Positions 25,785 to 33,986 of a DNA stretch of 64,000 nt are shown here, in pieces. The stretch covers positions 1-64,000 of the forward strand of contig CALRNH020000013.1 of assembly GCA_943369485.1 (NCBI GenBank). Reading direction: 5' to 3'. Position 1 is the stretch's first letter. The number at the start of each line of letters is the position of its first letter. The position numbers were made by a program, and so were the translations under genes. Source of the DNA: ATX-6F1 sp943369485 (lineage in GTDB: Bacteria; Cyanobacteriota; Cyanobacteriia; PCC-6307; Cyanobiaceae). Under the pieces are notes generated by a model. The model was not told the DNA's origin. It saw only the letters and a program-made list of their open reading frames with translations, and did not search any database.

Positions 25785-26876
25785 ATGATGAGCAGCCCAA
25801 CGTCCCCGCCCGACGACGCCCGGCTCGACGCCCTGCGCCAGGAATTCGAGCACGAGGCCAGCTTCAGCCAGGTGTTCGTGGTGCTCACAGTCGGGGCCAC
25901 CCTGATTGCCACCCTGGGCCTGCTGGCCAACAGCACTGGTGTGGTGATCGGGGCCATGGTGGTGGCCCCCTGGATCCTGCCCCTGCAGGCGATGGCGTTC
26001 GAGATCATGCGGGGGCGGCTCATGAAGTTCCTGCGGGCCCTGCGCACCCTGATGCTGGGGGTGGTGATCTGCGTGCTGCTGGCGATGGGGGTTGGCCATC
26101 TGGTGGCCTTACCGAGCTTCGGCAGCGAGGTGATGGCCCGCACCAGCCCCAACCTGCTGGACCTGGGCGTGGCGTTGGTGGCTGGCGCGGTGGCGATGTA
26201 CGCCAAGTTGAGGAAAGACGCCATCTCGGCCCTGGCCGGCCTGGCGATCGCCGTGGCCCTGGTGCCACCCATGTGCGTGGTGGGGCTGCTGCTGTCAGCC
26301 GGCCAGACAACCCAGGCCTATGGAGCGTTGTTGCTGTTCACCACCAACCTGCTGGGGATCATGGTGGGAGCGATGGCGGCGCTGGGAACGCTCGAGCGGG
26401 TCTACCGGGGCCGACTGTTTCGAAGCAGGCTCGGCCTGACCAGCATGGCCCTCACCGCCCTGCTGGTGATTCCCCTCGGCAGCAGCTTCTTCAGGCTGGT
26501 GAACCAATCCAGACAGGAAACAAAGGCCCAGCAGCTGGAGGCCACCATTGAGCAACAGCTGCGCAGCAGCACGATCACCCTCGGCGGCGATCCCGCCATC
26601 GATCTGGTGGGCATTTCCATCGACTGGCAGAAGAATCCGCCGCTGATCCGGGCCCGGGTGCGGGTCACCGATCCGGAGCTGCCCACGCCCAAGCAGGTGG
26701 CCGCCGTGCAGGCGTTCATCAATACGCAGCAGGCTCCCCTGCGCTTCCGGTTGGTGGTGCAACGCACCGCCGTGGACCTGATCGGCCCGGACACCGCCCC
26801 CAACCCCCCCGAGCTGGAGGTGCTGCCACCCCCGCCGATCCCACCGTTGCCGCAGCACGAAGCCAAGGAGCCATAG
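25785..26876 (+). CDS. DUF389 family membrane protein (TIGR00341-like)
   Basis: 363 residues. A short N-terminal helix (QEFEHEASFSQVFVVLTVGA) is followed by six or so hydrophobic segments. The DUF389 landmark ANSTGVVIGAMVVAPWILPL lies near residues 47-66, with the second signature ISALAGLAIAVALVPPMCVV near 150 and TTNLLGIMVGAMAALG near 190. A soluble C-terminal domain of ~120 residues ends in a proline-rich tail. Function unknown. It heads a run of three plus-strand membrane genes. Confidence 0.88.
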   Translation: MMSSPTSPPDDARLDALRQEFEHEASFSQVFVVLTVGATLIATLGLLANSTGVVIGAMVVAPWILPLQAMAFEIMRGRLMKFLRALRTLMLGVVICVLLAMGVGHLVALPSFGSEVMARTSPNLLDLGVALVAGAVAMYAKLRKDAISALAGLAIAVALVPPMCVVGLLLSAGQTTQAYGALLLFTTNLLGIMVGAMAALGTLERVYRGRLFRSRLGLTSMALTALLVIPLGSSFFRLVNQSRQETKAQQLEATIEQQLRSSTITLGGDPAIDLVGISIDWQKNPPLIRARVRVTDPELPTPKQVAAVQAFINTQQAPLRFRLVVQRTAVDLIGPDTAPNPPELEVLPPPPIPPLPQHEAKEP

Positions 26877-26892
26877 GGGCCCGCCCGACAAA

Positions 26893-27723
26893 GTGCCGTC
26901 CATGTGCCCCGAAACAATGATTGTCGAACAACTGGAGAGTGATACGCAACGCAGGCCCTGGCTGCGGCGTGTCTGGTTTTTCGGCCGGGTGATCCTGGTG
27001 CTGTTGACCATTGTGGCCGTCAAGGTCCTGGTGCACCGAATGGGCTGGGAGTTGCTGGCCCCGAATCCCCTGTTCCCGGCGCTGGTGGCCTCCGAAGTGT
27101 TTCTGCTGGGCTTCCTGCTGAATGGGGTGCTGATGGATTACAAGGAAGGCGAGAAGATTCCAGGCGAACTGGCCGCTGCTCTGGAGTGCCTCGCCACGGA
27201 GGCGAGAAGCGTGAGGGAGCTTCATCCCGAAGCCGAGGTGATGGGGCCCTTGGCTCTGCTGGCTGGCTTCAGTGAAGATCTCCTGGCCTGGATGAAGGTT
27301 GGTGGTCTGGTCACCACGCTGCTGAACCGCCTCGATGAACTGCAGCATTCGATCGAGCGGCTGGGCCTCTGGAACGCCGCTCCGCTGCAGGCCCGCCTGC
27401 TGCTCGAACTGGCCAACATCCGCCGACTCGTGGTTCGCATCGAGGTGATTCGTGAAACCACGTTCGTGCCCACTGTTTACTGGATGGCCTACGCCGGAAC
27501 GGGCTTTCTGACTGGAGGGCTCATTCTGACCGATATCGAGCCTTTCGCAGAATCCCTTTTCTTCATTGGCGTGATTTCGTTCCTGCTGATCAAGCTGCTG
27601 CTGCTGATCGCTGATCTCGACAACCCGTTCGCACGAGGTGAAGTGATGTCCGTGGAGAACGTCACGCTGCTGCCTGTCGCTCTGGCCGTCCATCGGCTCA
27701 AGCGGTTGGTGGAGGCTGGTTGA
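26893..27723 (+). CDS. Hypothetical membrane protein with four predicted helices
   Basis: 276 residues. Two N-terminal transmembrane helices (about residues 29-49 and 57-77) are followed by a conserved-looking turn LNGVLMDYKEGEKIPGELAA, a ~110-residue helical soluble loop, two C-terminal helices (about 198-218 and 222-242), and a tail DNPFARGEVMSVENVTLLPV. The layout, two helix pairs around a helical cytoplasmic domain, is reminiscent of bestrophin-like proteins, but I do not assign it. It lies 16 bp after the DUF389 gene, so co-transcription is likely. Confidence 0.75.
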   Translation: MPSMCPETMIVEQLESDTQRRPWLRRVWFFGRVILVLLTIVAVKVLVHRMGWELLAPNPLFPALVASEVFLLGFLLNGVLMDYKEGEKIPGELAAALECLATEARSVRELHPEAEVMGPLALLAGFSEDLLAWMKVGGLVTTLLNRLDELQHSIERLGLWNAAPLQARLLLELANIRRLVVRIEVIRETTFVPTVYWMAYAGTGFLTGGLILTDIEPFAESLFFIGVISFLLIKLLLLIADLDNPFARGEVMSVENVTLLPVALAVHRLKRLVEAG

Positions 27724-27830
27724 GTCTGCGATAGGATTGATCAAGGCAAGCCTGGATCTCTGCGCTAAAACTCAATCCCTGCACCGGAAAGAATGACAGC
27801 CTATTCAGGGCAAGAGAGGAAGAGCAGACG

Positions 27831-28337
27831 ATGATAGAAAAAATATCGAAGACGAAGATTTTTCTGGCTCGATTGGTACTCGTGCTGATGGTCGCATTCG
27901 TCGTCCTTGGGGTGGCCATGCACGGACTCTCGATGCCGGTCTTCGAGCGCATCTGGCGCAACCTGCTCGACCGTCCGAGCGGGCCGATGACCTTCCGTTT
28001 CGTTCTGCAACCCATCATGGCGTCAATGGCGGCGCTGGTCGATGGCCTCAAGGACGCTCGGACCGGGCGCAATCCCTACCTCTGGACCCTTCTCAGCGAC
28101 CCAAGGAAGCGCAGCAGTCGCCTGCACGAGGGGCTGATCTCCACAGCACGGGTCATCCTGCTCGGCCTGTGCATGGACCTGATCTACCAATTGATCGTGT
28201 TCGACACGTTTCATCCTGCCGAAGCGGTGATCATCGCGGGCCTGCTCGCCTTTGTGCCCTACCTGCTGCTGCGTGGCCCGATCACGCGTGTCGCCCGATG
28301 GTGGCTCGATCGTGGATCTGCAAACGAAACCCGCTGA
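27831..28337 (+). CDS. Hypothetical membrane protein (168 aa)
   Basis: An N-terminal transmembrane helix (residues 11-30) is followed by an amphipathic region (FRFVLQPIMASMAALVDGLK DAR) and two further helices near residues 108-128 and 132-150 (AVIIAGLLAFVPYLLLRG). Proteins of this style often neighbour arylsulfatase genes in other bacteria, which fits the arylsulfatase remnant just downstream, but that association is from memory. Function unknown. Confidence 0.75.
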   Translation: MIEKISKTKIFLARLVLVLMVAFVVLGVAMHGLSMPVFERIWRNLLDRPSGPMTFRFVLQPIMASMAALVDGLKDARTGRNPYLWTLLSDPRKRSSRLHEGLISTARVILLGLCMDLIYQLIVFDTFHPAEAVIIAGLLAFVPYLLLRGPITRVARWWLDRGSANETR

Positions 28338-28670
28338 TGGGCTTCGAGCTCGAAGATCAATGACCACAACGACCAGCAAGCAAGAGATTCAAGCCACTGT
28401 GCAACAACTGAAGTCGGAGTAACGACATCACGCGTCAGACTTGATGTCTGCATTCAGCTTCCAGCTCATGTTGAGCTTGAAGCCCCTGCACCCATGCCAG
28501 CTCCAAGCATGCGGCAAGACCATCAGTCTCAGCCGATGGGTTAAGAAAGTACAGCTTTCGTGCCTAGGTCGTAGGGGATCGAATCCATGGTGTTCTGAGC
28601 CTCCAAGAGGCGACAGCAAAGCCGAAAGCTACCGATCCGAAATTTGTGTCCTCACTGAAAGGCACAAGCC
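28338..28670. other. Intergenic region before the arylsulfatase remnant
   Basis: About 330 bp of lower-GC DNA with only short ORFs that lack domain character. A GGGATCGAATCC string at 28576 looks like a tRNA T-loop but has no matching stem or cloverleaf. No promoter or repeat stands out. Confidence 0.4.
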
Positions 28671-28850
28671 ATGGCAGCCAAACAACCGAACAGTCTGATC
28701 CTCTGGGGCGACGACGGGGGCTGGTGGAACATCAGCTACAACAGCCGCGGCCAGATGGGCTAACGCATGCACAACATCCACCGCGTCGGTAACGAGGGCG
28801 TGGCCTTCACCGACTCCTGGGGCGGATGTCTCCAGGAGCTCTTGGAGAGA
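28671..28850 (+). pseudogene. Arylsulfatase N-terminal remnant
   Basis: Translation from ATG 28671 reads KQPNSLILWGDDGGWWNISY, NSRGQMG, then an in-frame TAA at 28761, then RMHNIHRVGNEGVAFTDSWG. This matches the N terminus of type I arylsulfatases (KPNILVIWGDDIGWWN...GMMGYRTPNIDRIA). The stop sits where a tyrosine is expected. The catalytic CxPSR region is absent: coding similarity stops near 28840, where the divergent oxidoreductase gene ends. Confidence 0.75.
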
Positions 28851-28857
28851 ACAACAG

Positions 28858-30117
28858 TTAGATCGCCTCGGTGGTGGTCGTTGCCGTGGGCGCTACCGCC
28901 GGCACCGACTGCAGCTCAGGTGCGGCGGCGGCCAGCAGGGCGGCCCGATCGCCGCCCGCCGGCGGATAGATGCGCACGCTGTTGATCAGCCGCTTGGTGG
29001 CCTTGGCGGCGGCGCCGGTGGCGACCAGCTGGCGGTCCCAGCCCTCGGTGTAGAGGGCGCCGCTGGGGCCCAGATCGAGCACGGTCACATAGGAGGGAAT
29101 CTGGAGAGGCAACAGCGGCAGGCCGAGCAGATCGGCCACCACGTTGTGGCCGGCGAAGCGGCCCATGGGTCGTCCGTGCTGACACGACATCACCGAGGCG
29201 TGCTCAGCATCGATCGGAGCGCGGGCCACATCCCCGGCGGCGAAGACGTTCGGCACCCCGATCACCCGCAGGGTCCCATCGACACTCAGGCGCCCGAGCT
29301 GGTCGAGGTCCACCCCGAAGGCGGCGGTGAGCGGATGGGCGCGCAGGCCCGCGCACCAGACCACGGTGGCGGCTGGGATCATGGCGCCGCCTTTGAGCGC
29401 CAGCCCATCGGGAGTCACGGCCGCGGCCTCCAGGCCGCCGCGGCTCTCCACCCCCAGTTCCGCCAGGGCTGCCTCGATCACCGGCAGGGCCGCTGAGCCC
29501 ATGGCCGCCCCCACCCGGCTCTGGTGGTCCACCAGCAGTACGCGCACGGGATCGTTGCGGTCCGCCTTCGCCAGCAGATCCCCCAGCCGCCCCGGCAGTT
29601 CGCAGGCCAGCTCCAGTCCGGTGAGGCCGGCCCCCACCACCACCGCCGTGAACAACCCCGGGGCGGCAGGCCGCCCCACCAGGGCCCGCAGGTGTTGATC
29701 GAGCCGCTCGGCACCGGCGTAGGTGTCCACATCGAAGCCGTGGGTCTCCAACCCGGGCAACGGGGGACGGGCCAGCACGCTTCCGAGGGCCAGCACCAGC
29801 CGGTCGTAGGGGAGCTCCTCGGGGCCAGCGGCGCCTTGCAGCTGGACGCGCCGGCGTGCCGGATCGAGGCCGACCACCTCCGCCTCGATCAGCTCCACGC
29901 CCACAGGGGTGAGCAGACCGTCGAGGGGCACCCGCAACGGGCACAGGTCGCTCTCGTAGTTGCGCACGCGAATGGCGTGGAAGCGGTCGCGGTTCACCAG
30001 CGACACCTGCACACGCTCGGGCCCGATCCCGAGCCGATCGAGCTGGCGGGCAGCCCCCAGGGCGCTCCAGAGCCCCGCAAAACCTGCCCCCAGCACAACG
30101 ATCCGTTGGGGGGCCAT
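28858..30117 (-). CDS. NDH-2-like FAD/NAD(P)-dependent oxidoreductase
   Basis: 419 residues. The FAD dinucleotide fold IVVLGAGFAGLWSALGAARQ is at the N terminus and the NAD(P) fold VVVGAGLTGLELACELPG near residue 160. The second FAD motif is NVFAAGDVARAPID near 300. An ALGS motif (LVLALGSVLARPP) is typical of the family. Type II NADH dehydrogenases pass electrons from NAD(P)H to quinone at the membrane face. The C terminus lacks an obvious amphipathic anchor, so a soluble oxidoreductase is possible. A second NDH-2 paralogue elsewhere would be normal in cyanobacteria. Confidence 0.85.
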   Translation of the reverse strand: MAPQRIVVLGAGFAGLWSALGAARQLDRLGIGPERVQVSLVNRDRFHAIRVRNYESDLCPLRVPLDGLLTPVGVELIEAEVVGLDPARRRVQLQGAAGPEELPYDRLVLALGSVLARPPLPGLETHGFDVDTYAGAERLDQHLRALVGRPAAPGLFTAVVVGAGLTGLELACELPGRLGDLLAKADRNDPVRVLLVDHQSRVGAAMGSAALPVIEAALAELGVESRGGLEAAAVTPDGLALKGGAMIPAATVVWCAGLRAHPLTAAFGVDLDQLGRLSVDGTLRVIGVPNVFAAGDVARAPIDAEHASVMSCQHGRPMGRFAGHNVVADLLGLPLLPLQIPSYVTVLDLGPSGALYTEGWDRQLVATGAAAKATKRLINSVRIYPPAGGDRAALLAAAAPELQSVPAVAPTATTTTEAI

Positions 30118-30411
30118 GGCCAGGGGCCGCGCGGAGGCTTCACTTTGGCGTGATCAACCGATTCATGCAGCCGGACGCGGCCACAACCGTTGCAACCGCC
30201 CTGGCCAACCCGCTTCAGGCCCTGAGCCTGCGGGCCCGATCCACGGGCCTCCTGGGGCAAACGGTCGTCATCGCTACAGAATTGCTGGTGAGCGCCTAGC
30301 ATCAAGCCTTAGACCCCTACTTAGCGGGGACCTCTGGTATCCCTGCACGGGTAAGCCCCCTGCTGGCCATTCGGTCGCCTCCTCTGAGCTCTTAACGAGG
30401 AACGGCTCCAG
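30118..30411. other. Divergent intergenic region / leader of the DgcN-racemase operon
   Basis: About 290 bp separating two divergent units. Near 30314-30330 a short GC hairpin (CCCC...GGGG) and near 30341-30352 another (CCCTGCACGGG) lie in the presumptive 5' leader. A GAGGA Shine-Dalgarno lies at ~30399. No known riboswitch consensus was recognised. Confidence 0.4.
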
Positions 30412-31575
30412 TTGACATCAACATTTCAGGCCCATGGCCTGCCCATGACGGCGCCCGTCCATGGCGACCCAGCTTCGGCCCTCTCCCTGGTGAACCCGCC
30501 GGCTGCATTGGTCTATTGCGAAGGCCAGTTCGATGGGCTCGATGGCAAGACGGCCCATGGACTGGTGCGCTATTGCCAGGCTTATCGCATCCTTGCGGTG
30601 ATCGACAGCCAGTGTGCTGGGCGCGATGCCGGGATGGTGCTTGATGGGGTAGCCAATGGGATCCCGATCGTCGCCGATCTGGAGGCGGCCCGAGCCGTCT
30701 GCGGCGAAGGCCTGCGGGTTCTGATCTACGGCATGGCCCCTGCCGACGGCCAGTTCAGCGCCGCCGATCGCCAGGTGTTGTTCGCGGCGATGGGCGCCGG
30801 CCTCGATCTGGTGCACGGCCTGCGCGAGTTTCTCAATGACGACGCCGAGTTCGCGGCCACCGCGAGGCGTCATCAGGTGTCGATCAAGGATGTGCGGCGC
30901 CCGCCCGCGCTCAAGGATCTGCGGCTGTTCAACGGTTCGATCGCCAGGGCCACCTGCCGGCGCATCGCCGTGCTCGGCACCGATGGCGCCATCGGCAAGC
31001 GCACCACCGCCACCGTGCTGGTGCAGGCCCTCAACGAGCACGGAATCCGCGCGGTGCTGGTCTGCACGGGCCAGACGGGCCTGATCCAGGGCGGCCGCTA
31101 CGGCATGGCGCTCGATGCGATCCCGTCGCAGTTCTGCTCCGGCGAAGTGGAGGCCGCCGTGGTCGAGGCGTTCGAGAACGAGCATCCCGAGGTGATCGTG
31201 ATCGAGGGCCAGGGCGCGCTCAGCCATCCTGCCTATCTCTCCTCCGCCTTCATCCTGCGGGGCAGCCAGCCCCAGGCGGTGATCCTCCAGCATGCCCCCA
31301 AACGGCAGAGGCTCAGTGATTTCCCCTGGCTGGCGATGCCCAGCCCGGCCAGCGAGATCCGTCTGATCGAAGCGTTTGCGCCGACGCAGGTGATCGGCCT
31401 CACGATCAACCACGAGGGCATGGATGAGGCGGAAGTGGGCGCTGCCCTGGCGCTCTATGAAGCGGAGCTCGGCATCCCCGCGACCGATGCCCTCAGGCGC
31501 TCTCCCGATCGGCTGGTGCAGATGGTGGTGCGCGCCTTCCCCGAGCTGGGGCTCGAACTGGCTGCTATGGCGTGA
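30412..31575 (+). CDS. DUF1611 (DgcN-like) protein
   Basis: 387 residues from TTG 30412, supported by GAGGA ~8 nt upstream; ATG 30445 is an alternative. The N-terminal DUF1611 Rossmann-like domain is seen in ALVYCEGQFDGLDGKTAHGL and DSQCAGRDAG. The C-terminal P-loop-like domain has the family motif VLGTDGAIGKRTTATVLVQA near residue 185, then CTGQTGLIQGGRYGMALDAI. DgcN of marine proteobacteria is a D-glutamate N-acetyltransferase; many relatives are uncharacterised. Its stop overlaps the start of the PLP racemase gene by 4 bp (GTGA), so the two proteins probably share a pathway in D-amino-acid metabolism. Confidence 0.85.
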   Translation: MTSTFQAHGLPMTAPVHGDPASALSLVNPPAALVYCEGQFDGLDGKTAHGLVRYCQAYRILAVIDSQCAGRDAGMVLDGVANGIPIVADLEAARAVCGEGLRVLIYGMAPADGQFSAADRQVLFAAMGAGLDLVHGLREFLNDDAEFAATARRHQVSIKDVRRPPALKDLRLFNGSIARATCRRIAVLGTDGAIGKRTTATVLVQALNEHGIRAVLVCTGQTGLIQGGRYGMALDAIPSQFCSGEVEAAVVEAFENEHPEVIVIEGQGALSHPAYLSSAFILRGSQPQAVILQHAPKRQRLSDFPWLAMPSPASEIRLIEAFAPTQVIGLTINHEGMDEAEVGAALALYEAELGIPATDALRRSPDRLVQMVVRAFPELGLELAAMA

Positions 31576-32696
31576 GCGCCCCGCGGCTCGAGATTGATCT
31601 CGACCGCCTCCACCACAACGCCCGCACCCTGGTGGAGCGATTGGCGTGCCAGGGCATTGCCGTGACGGGGGTGAGCAAGGCCTGCCTCGGCCATCCGGAG
31701 ATCGTGCGCACCTGGGTGGCGGCCGGTGTGAGCTCGATCGGTGAGTCCCGCATCGAAACGATCGAAGCCCTGGCCCGCGCGGGGGTGGCGGTGCCGATGC
31801 TGCTGATCCGCTCGCCGATGCTCAGCCAGGTGGAACGCGTGGTCGCCCATGCCGCGAGCAGCTGCAACAGCGAGCCCGCGGTTCTCGAAGCCCTAGCGGC
31901 GGCGGCCACGCGTCAGGGCAGGCGCCATGGTGTGGTGTTGATGGTGGAGCTGGGGGACCTGCGTGAGGGGATCCTGCCGGCCGATCTGGAGGCGGTGGCG
32001 CGGCTCACCCTGGCGCTCCCCTCCCTGCGGCTGATGGGGATCGGTTCCAACCTGGGCTGCCAGCACGGGGTGCGTCCAGGCGACGGCACCATGGCCGAAC
32101 TCTCGGCCCTGGCCACGGCGCTGGAAGGCCGGTTCGGCGTGCAGCTGGAGTTGGTCTCCGGGGGAAATTCCGCCAACCTCCCCTGGCTGGCGGCGGGCGC
32201 TGCCCCCGGCCGAATCAACCATCTGCGGCTGGGCGAGGCCCTGCTGCTCGGCCGTGAGCCCCTGGATCGCACGGTGATCCCAGGTCTGCACACCGATGCG
32301 ATCACGCTGGTGGCGGAGGTGATCGAGGCCAAGCGCAAACCCACACTGCCCTGGGGGGATCGCGGCCACACAAGCTTTGCGGCGACAGCTGCGCCGCTGA
32401 CCGATCGGGGCGTGCGCCAGCGGGCGCTGCTGGCGGTGGGGGAGCAGGATGTCAACCCCTCCGGCCTGGAGCCGCCTCCCGGGTTGACGATCATCGGGGC
32501 GTCGAGCGATCACCTGATCGTGGAGGGCTCCGGCGCAGCGCTGAGGGTGGGCGAAGAGGTGCGCTTCAACCTCGACTACAGCGCCCTGCTGCGGGCGATG
32601 ACCTCGCCCTTCGTGAGCCGCTGCGTACTAGCGCGATCCCCAGCGGGACGACGAAGCGTCGGCGGGCAGCCTAAGCAGCTGTTGCCTCTGAAGTGA
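31572..32696 (+). CDS. PLP-dependent alanine/ornithine racemase family protein
   Basis: 374 residues from GTG 31572. The fold-type III barrel begins LEIDLDRLHHNARTLVERLA. The PLP lysine is expected in AVTGVSKACLGHPEI, at residue ~38. The phosphate-binding SGGNSANLPWLAAG and NHLRLGEALLLGREP segments match the ornithine/alanine racemase branch (Orr/YhfX type) rather than classical Alr. The C-terminal beta domain ends in VRFNLDYSALLRAMTSPFVS. The substrate is not determined. The 4-bp overlap with the DgcN-like gene argues for a joint D-amino-acid route: one enzyme makes the D isomer and the other modifies it. Confidence 0.85.
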   Translation: MSAPRLEIDLDRLHHNARTLVERLACQGIAVTGVSKACLGHPEIVRTWVAAGVSSIGESRIETIEALARAGVAVPMLLIRSPMLSQVERVVAHAASSCNSEPAVLEALAAAATRQGRRHGVVLMVELGDLREGILPADLEAVARLTLALPSLRLMGIGSNLGCQHGVRPGDGTMAELSALATALEGRFGVQLELVSGGNSANLPWLAAGAAPGRINHLRLGEALLLGREPLDRTVIPGLHTDAITLVAEVIEAKRKPTLPWGDRGHTSFAATAAPLTDRGVRQRALLAVGEQDVNPSGLEPPPGLTIIGASSDHLIVEGSGAALRVGEEVRFNLDYSALLRAMTSPFVSRCVLARSPAGRRSVGGQPKQLLPLK

Positions 32697-32805
32697 GGGC
32701 AGCCCGGGGGACTCGTTGCCAACCAGCCATCCGGCACGGCGCGAAGCCTGGCGTGGGCCTCTCGGCCCTTGAGTGCAAGCCCCTTGAGCCCCCAGGCTCC
32801 CTGGT

Positions 32806-33015
32806 TCAGGGCAGGGTGAAGCCCGATTGAAGGTTCTTGAGGTCGAGCATCACCCAGGTCACCCAGATCACGAGCGCCAGAAGGCCCGAGACCGCCGCCA
32901 GGCGTGCCGCTGCTCTAAGGACCGTCTCGAGAAGGCTGATTTCTTTCACGCGCCGATCAGGCTGGTCCTCCATCTTGATGCTTGCTGGTTCTGAGGTGAC
33001 CCCTTGCTCAGCCAT
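32806..33015 (-). CDS. Small single-pass membrane protein (69 aa)
   Basis: A polar, charged N terminus (MAEQGVTSEPASIKMEDQPD) is followed by a hydrophobic helix (LAAVSGLLALVIWVTWVMLD) and a short tail. It begins 28 bp after the stop of the 33043 gene on the same strand and may be part of the same transcript. It is the leftmost gene that could belong to the cassette array, but no attC-like site separates it from its neighbour. No family recognised. Confidence 0.55.
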   Translation of the reverse strand: MAEQGVTSEPASIKMEDQPDRRVKEISLLETVLRAAARLAAVSGLLALVIWVTWVMLDLKNLQSGFTLP

Positions 33016-33042
33016 CGCCCCCGTCCCACCTCCCTGTCCCGT

Positions 33043-33576
33043 TCAGTGGTCGATCTGGGCCGGCTTGGCAGGCTGGAGCGACTTGTTGGGGGCCGGCGTC
33101 GCGGCGATCACCTTCGCCAGCGTCTGCCGCAGGGAGGCGAGCTGCTGGCCCAACGGCCCTGCCTTCGTGGGGTACCTGTGGAACTCGAAAACGATTTTTC
33201 GCTTGACCCCGCTTTGGCTTTGAAGTTCGATCCACTCTGATCCGCCATCGGCGCAATCAGGGCAGCCAATCACCTCATTGGGTTCTGTCAGCTGAAGCTG
33301 TTCGGCCAGACGAACGAGCTTCACCCAGGTTGGCTGGGGAAGGACGGTTCGCAGAGTTTTTGGAGCGGGGGTTGTGCCATCGGGAGAGCGCCAGGCTCGG
33401 CGCTCATAGCGCCCGTGGACTCCGACCAGTTCAAGTTCCTCATGGCAATAGCCAGCGCAATGACCGAAACTGGTGCCGCTGCGAATGGCGGTAAGGGGAT
33501 CACGCTGCTCGGCGCCTGCTGATGGGTGACCTCCCATCACGAGGCAGGCGATCAACCATGGGATTTGACTGTTCAT
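33043..33576 (-). CDS. Secreted protein with DUF6438-like layout
   Basis: 177 residues. A probable signal peptide (MNSQIPWLIACLVMGGHPSA, cleavage after AGA) is followed by RSGTSFGHCAGYCHEELEL, reminiscent of the SxxxCxGxC start of DUF6438 proteins. A second cysteine pair is in IGCPDCADGGSEWIEL. The C terminus is proline- and lysine-rich. An attC half-site abuts its start side (33577-33646), so it is the leftmost clear cassette gene. Function unknown. Confidence 0.65.
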   Translation of the reverse strand: MNSQIPWLIACLVMGGHPSAGAEQRDPLTAIRSGTSFGHCAGYCHEELELVGVHGRYERRAWRSPDGTTPAPKTLRTVLPQPTWVKLVRLAEQLQLTEPNEVIGCPDCADGGSEWIELQSQSGVKRKIVFEFHRYPTKAGPLGQQLASLRQTLAKVIAATPAPNKSLQPAKPAQIDH

Positions 33577-33646
33577 GGTGATCGGAGGTTGATCATCAGC
33601 GGGCTGGACCGTGCAGGAGACCGTCTGCTTTATCTGGTTGTTAGGA
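33577..33646 (-). repeat. Degenerate attC-like site
   Basis: On the minus strand it begins TCCTAACAACCAGATAAAGC, where the CTAAC core is followed by an arm closely similar to those of the 35367, 37432 and 38726 sites. The second core, expected beside ATG 33576, is not recognisable. The stop codon (TAA) of the 33641 gene lies inside the core, the usual cassette arrangement. Confidence 0.5.
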
Positions 33647-33889
33647 GCGCCTGCGCTTCTTTGAAGTAAGCCACTGCCTCAGTAGGTAGATGCTTGATGA
33701 GGCGAATGCGAGTAACGCGAGCAACATGATCGTGCCAGAAACGCTCGCATGAAATTGAAGGCGTGCCGACTCCTCAGCACCTGCATCGGGGGAGGGGAAT
33801 CCGAAAAATACCCCCCACACCGAACCGGCCAAGAAACCTATGGAGCTCCCCAGCATCAGAAGGAGCGCAGTTCTCGAAGCAGTGGTCAT
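33641..33889 (-). CDS. Cassette-borne small membrane protein (82 aa)
   Basis: Two hydrophobic helices (about residues 7-30, ALLLMLGSSIGFLAGSVWGV, and 50-70, GTIMLLALLAFASSSIYLL) with a polar loop between and a basic C-terminal tail (TSKKRRRS). The ATG lies 7 bp after the GTTAGGC core of the 33897 attC-like site and the stop lies in the next core, so gene and sites form one cassette. No family recognised. Confidence 0.6.
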   Translation of the reverse strand: MTTASRTALLLMLGSSIGFLAGSVWGVFFGFPSPDAGAEESARLQFHASVSGTIMLLALLAFASSSIYLLRQWLTSKKRRRS

Positions 33890-33896
33890 CGTTTCG

Positions 33897-33986
33897 GCCT
33901 AACGCTTGCCATTGCCTGCACGTAATCAGCCCGCGCTGATCACAGCGTTGTGAAGGGGGCGTGAGAGATGAATGGCACTGTTAGGT
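33897..33986 (-). repeat. attC-like recombination site (90 bp)
   Basis: Bounded on the plus strand by GCCTAAC (33897-33903) and GTTAGGT (33980-33986). Internal arms TGCCATT (33908) and AATGGCA (33971) are complementary, giving an imperfect palindrome with a long central spacer, as expected of an attC stem-loop. The stop codon of the 33981 gene overlaps the right core and the start of the 33641 gene follows the left core. Confidence 0.78.

Noticed and set aside
28560..28615. tRNA-like T-loop string GGGATCGAATCC
   Set aside because: The adjoining bases do not form a 5-bp T stem and no anticodon or acceptor arms can be drawn.
30290..30411. Possible glutamine-type or other riboswitch upstream of the DgcN-like gene
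   Set aside because: Two short hairpins are present, but the conserved bases of glnA/downstream-peptide RNAs are not seen.
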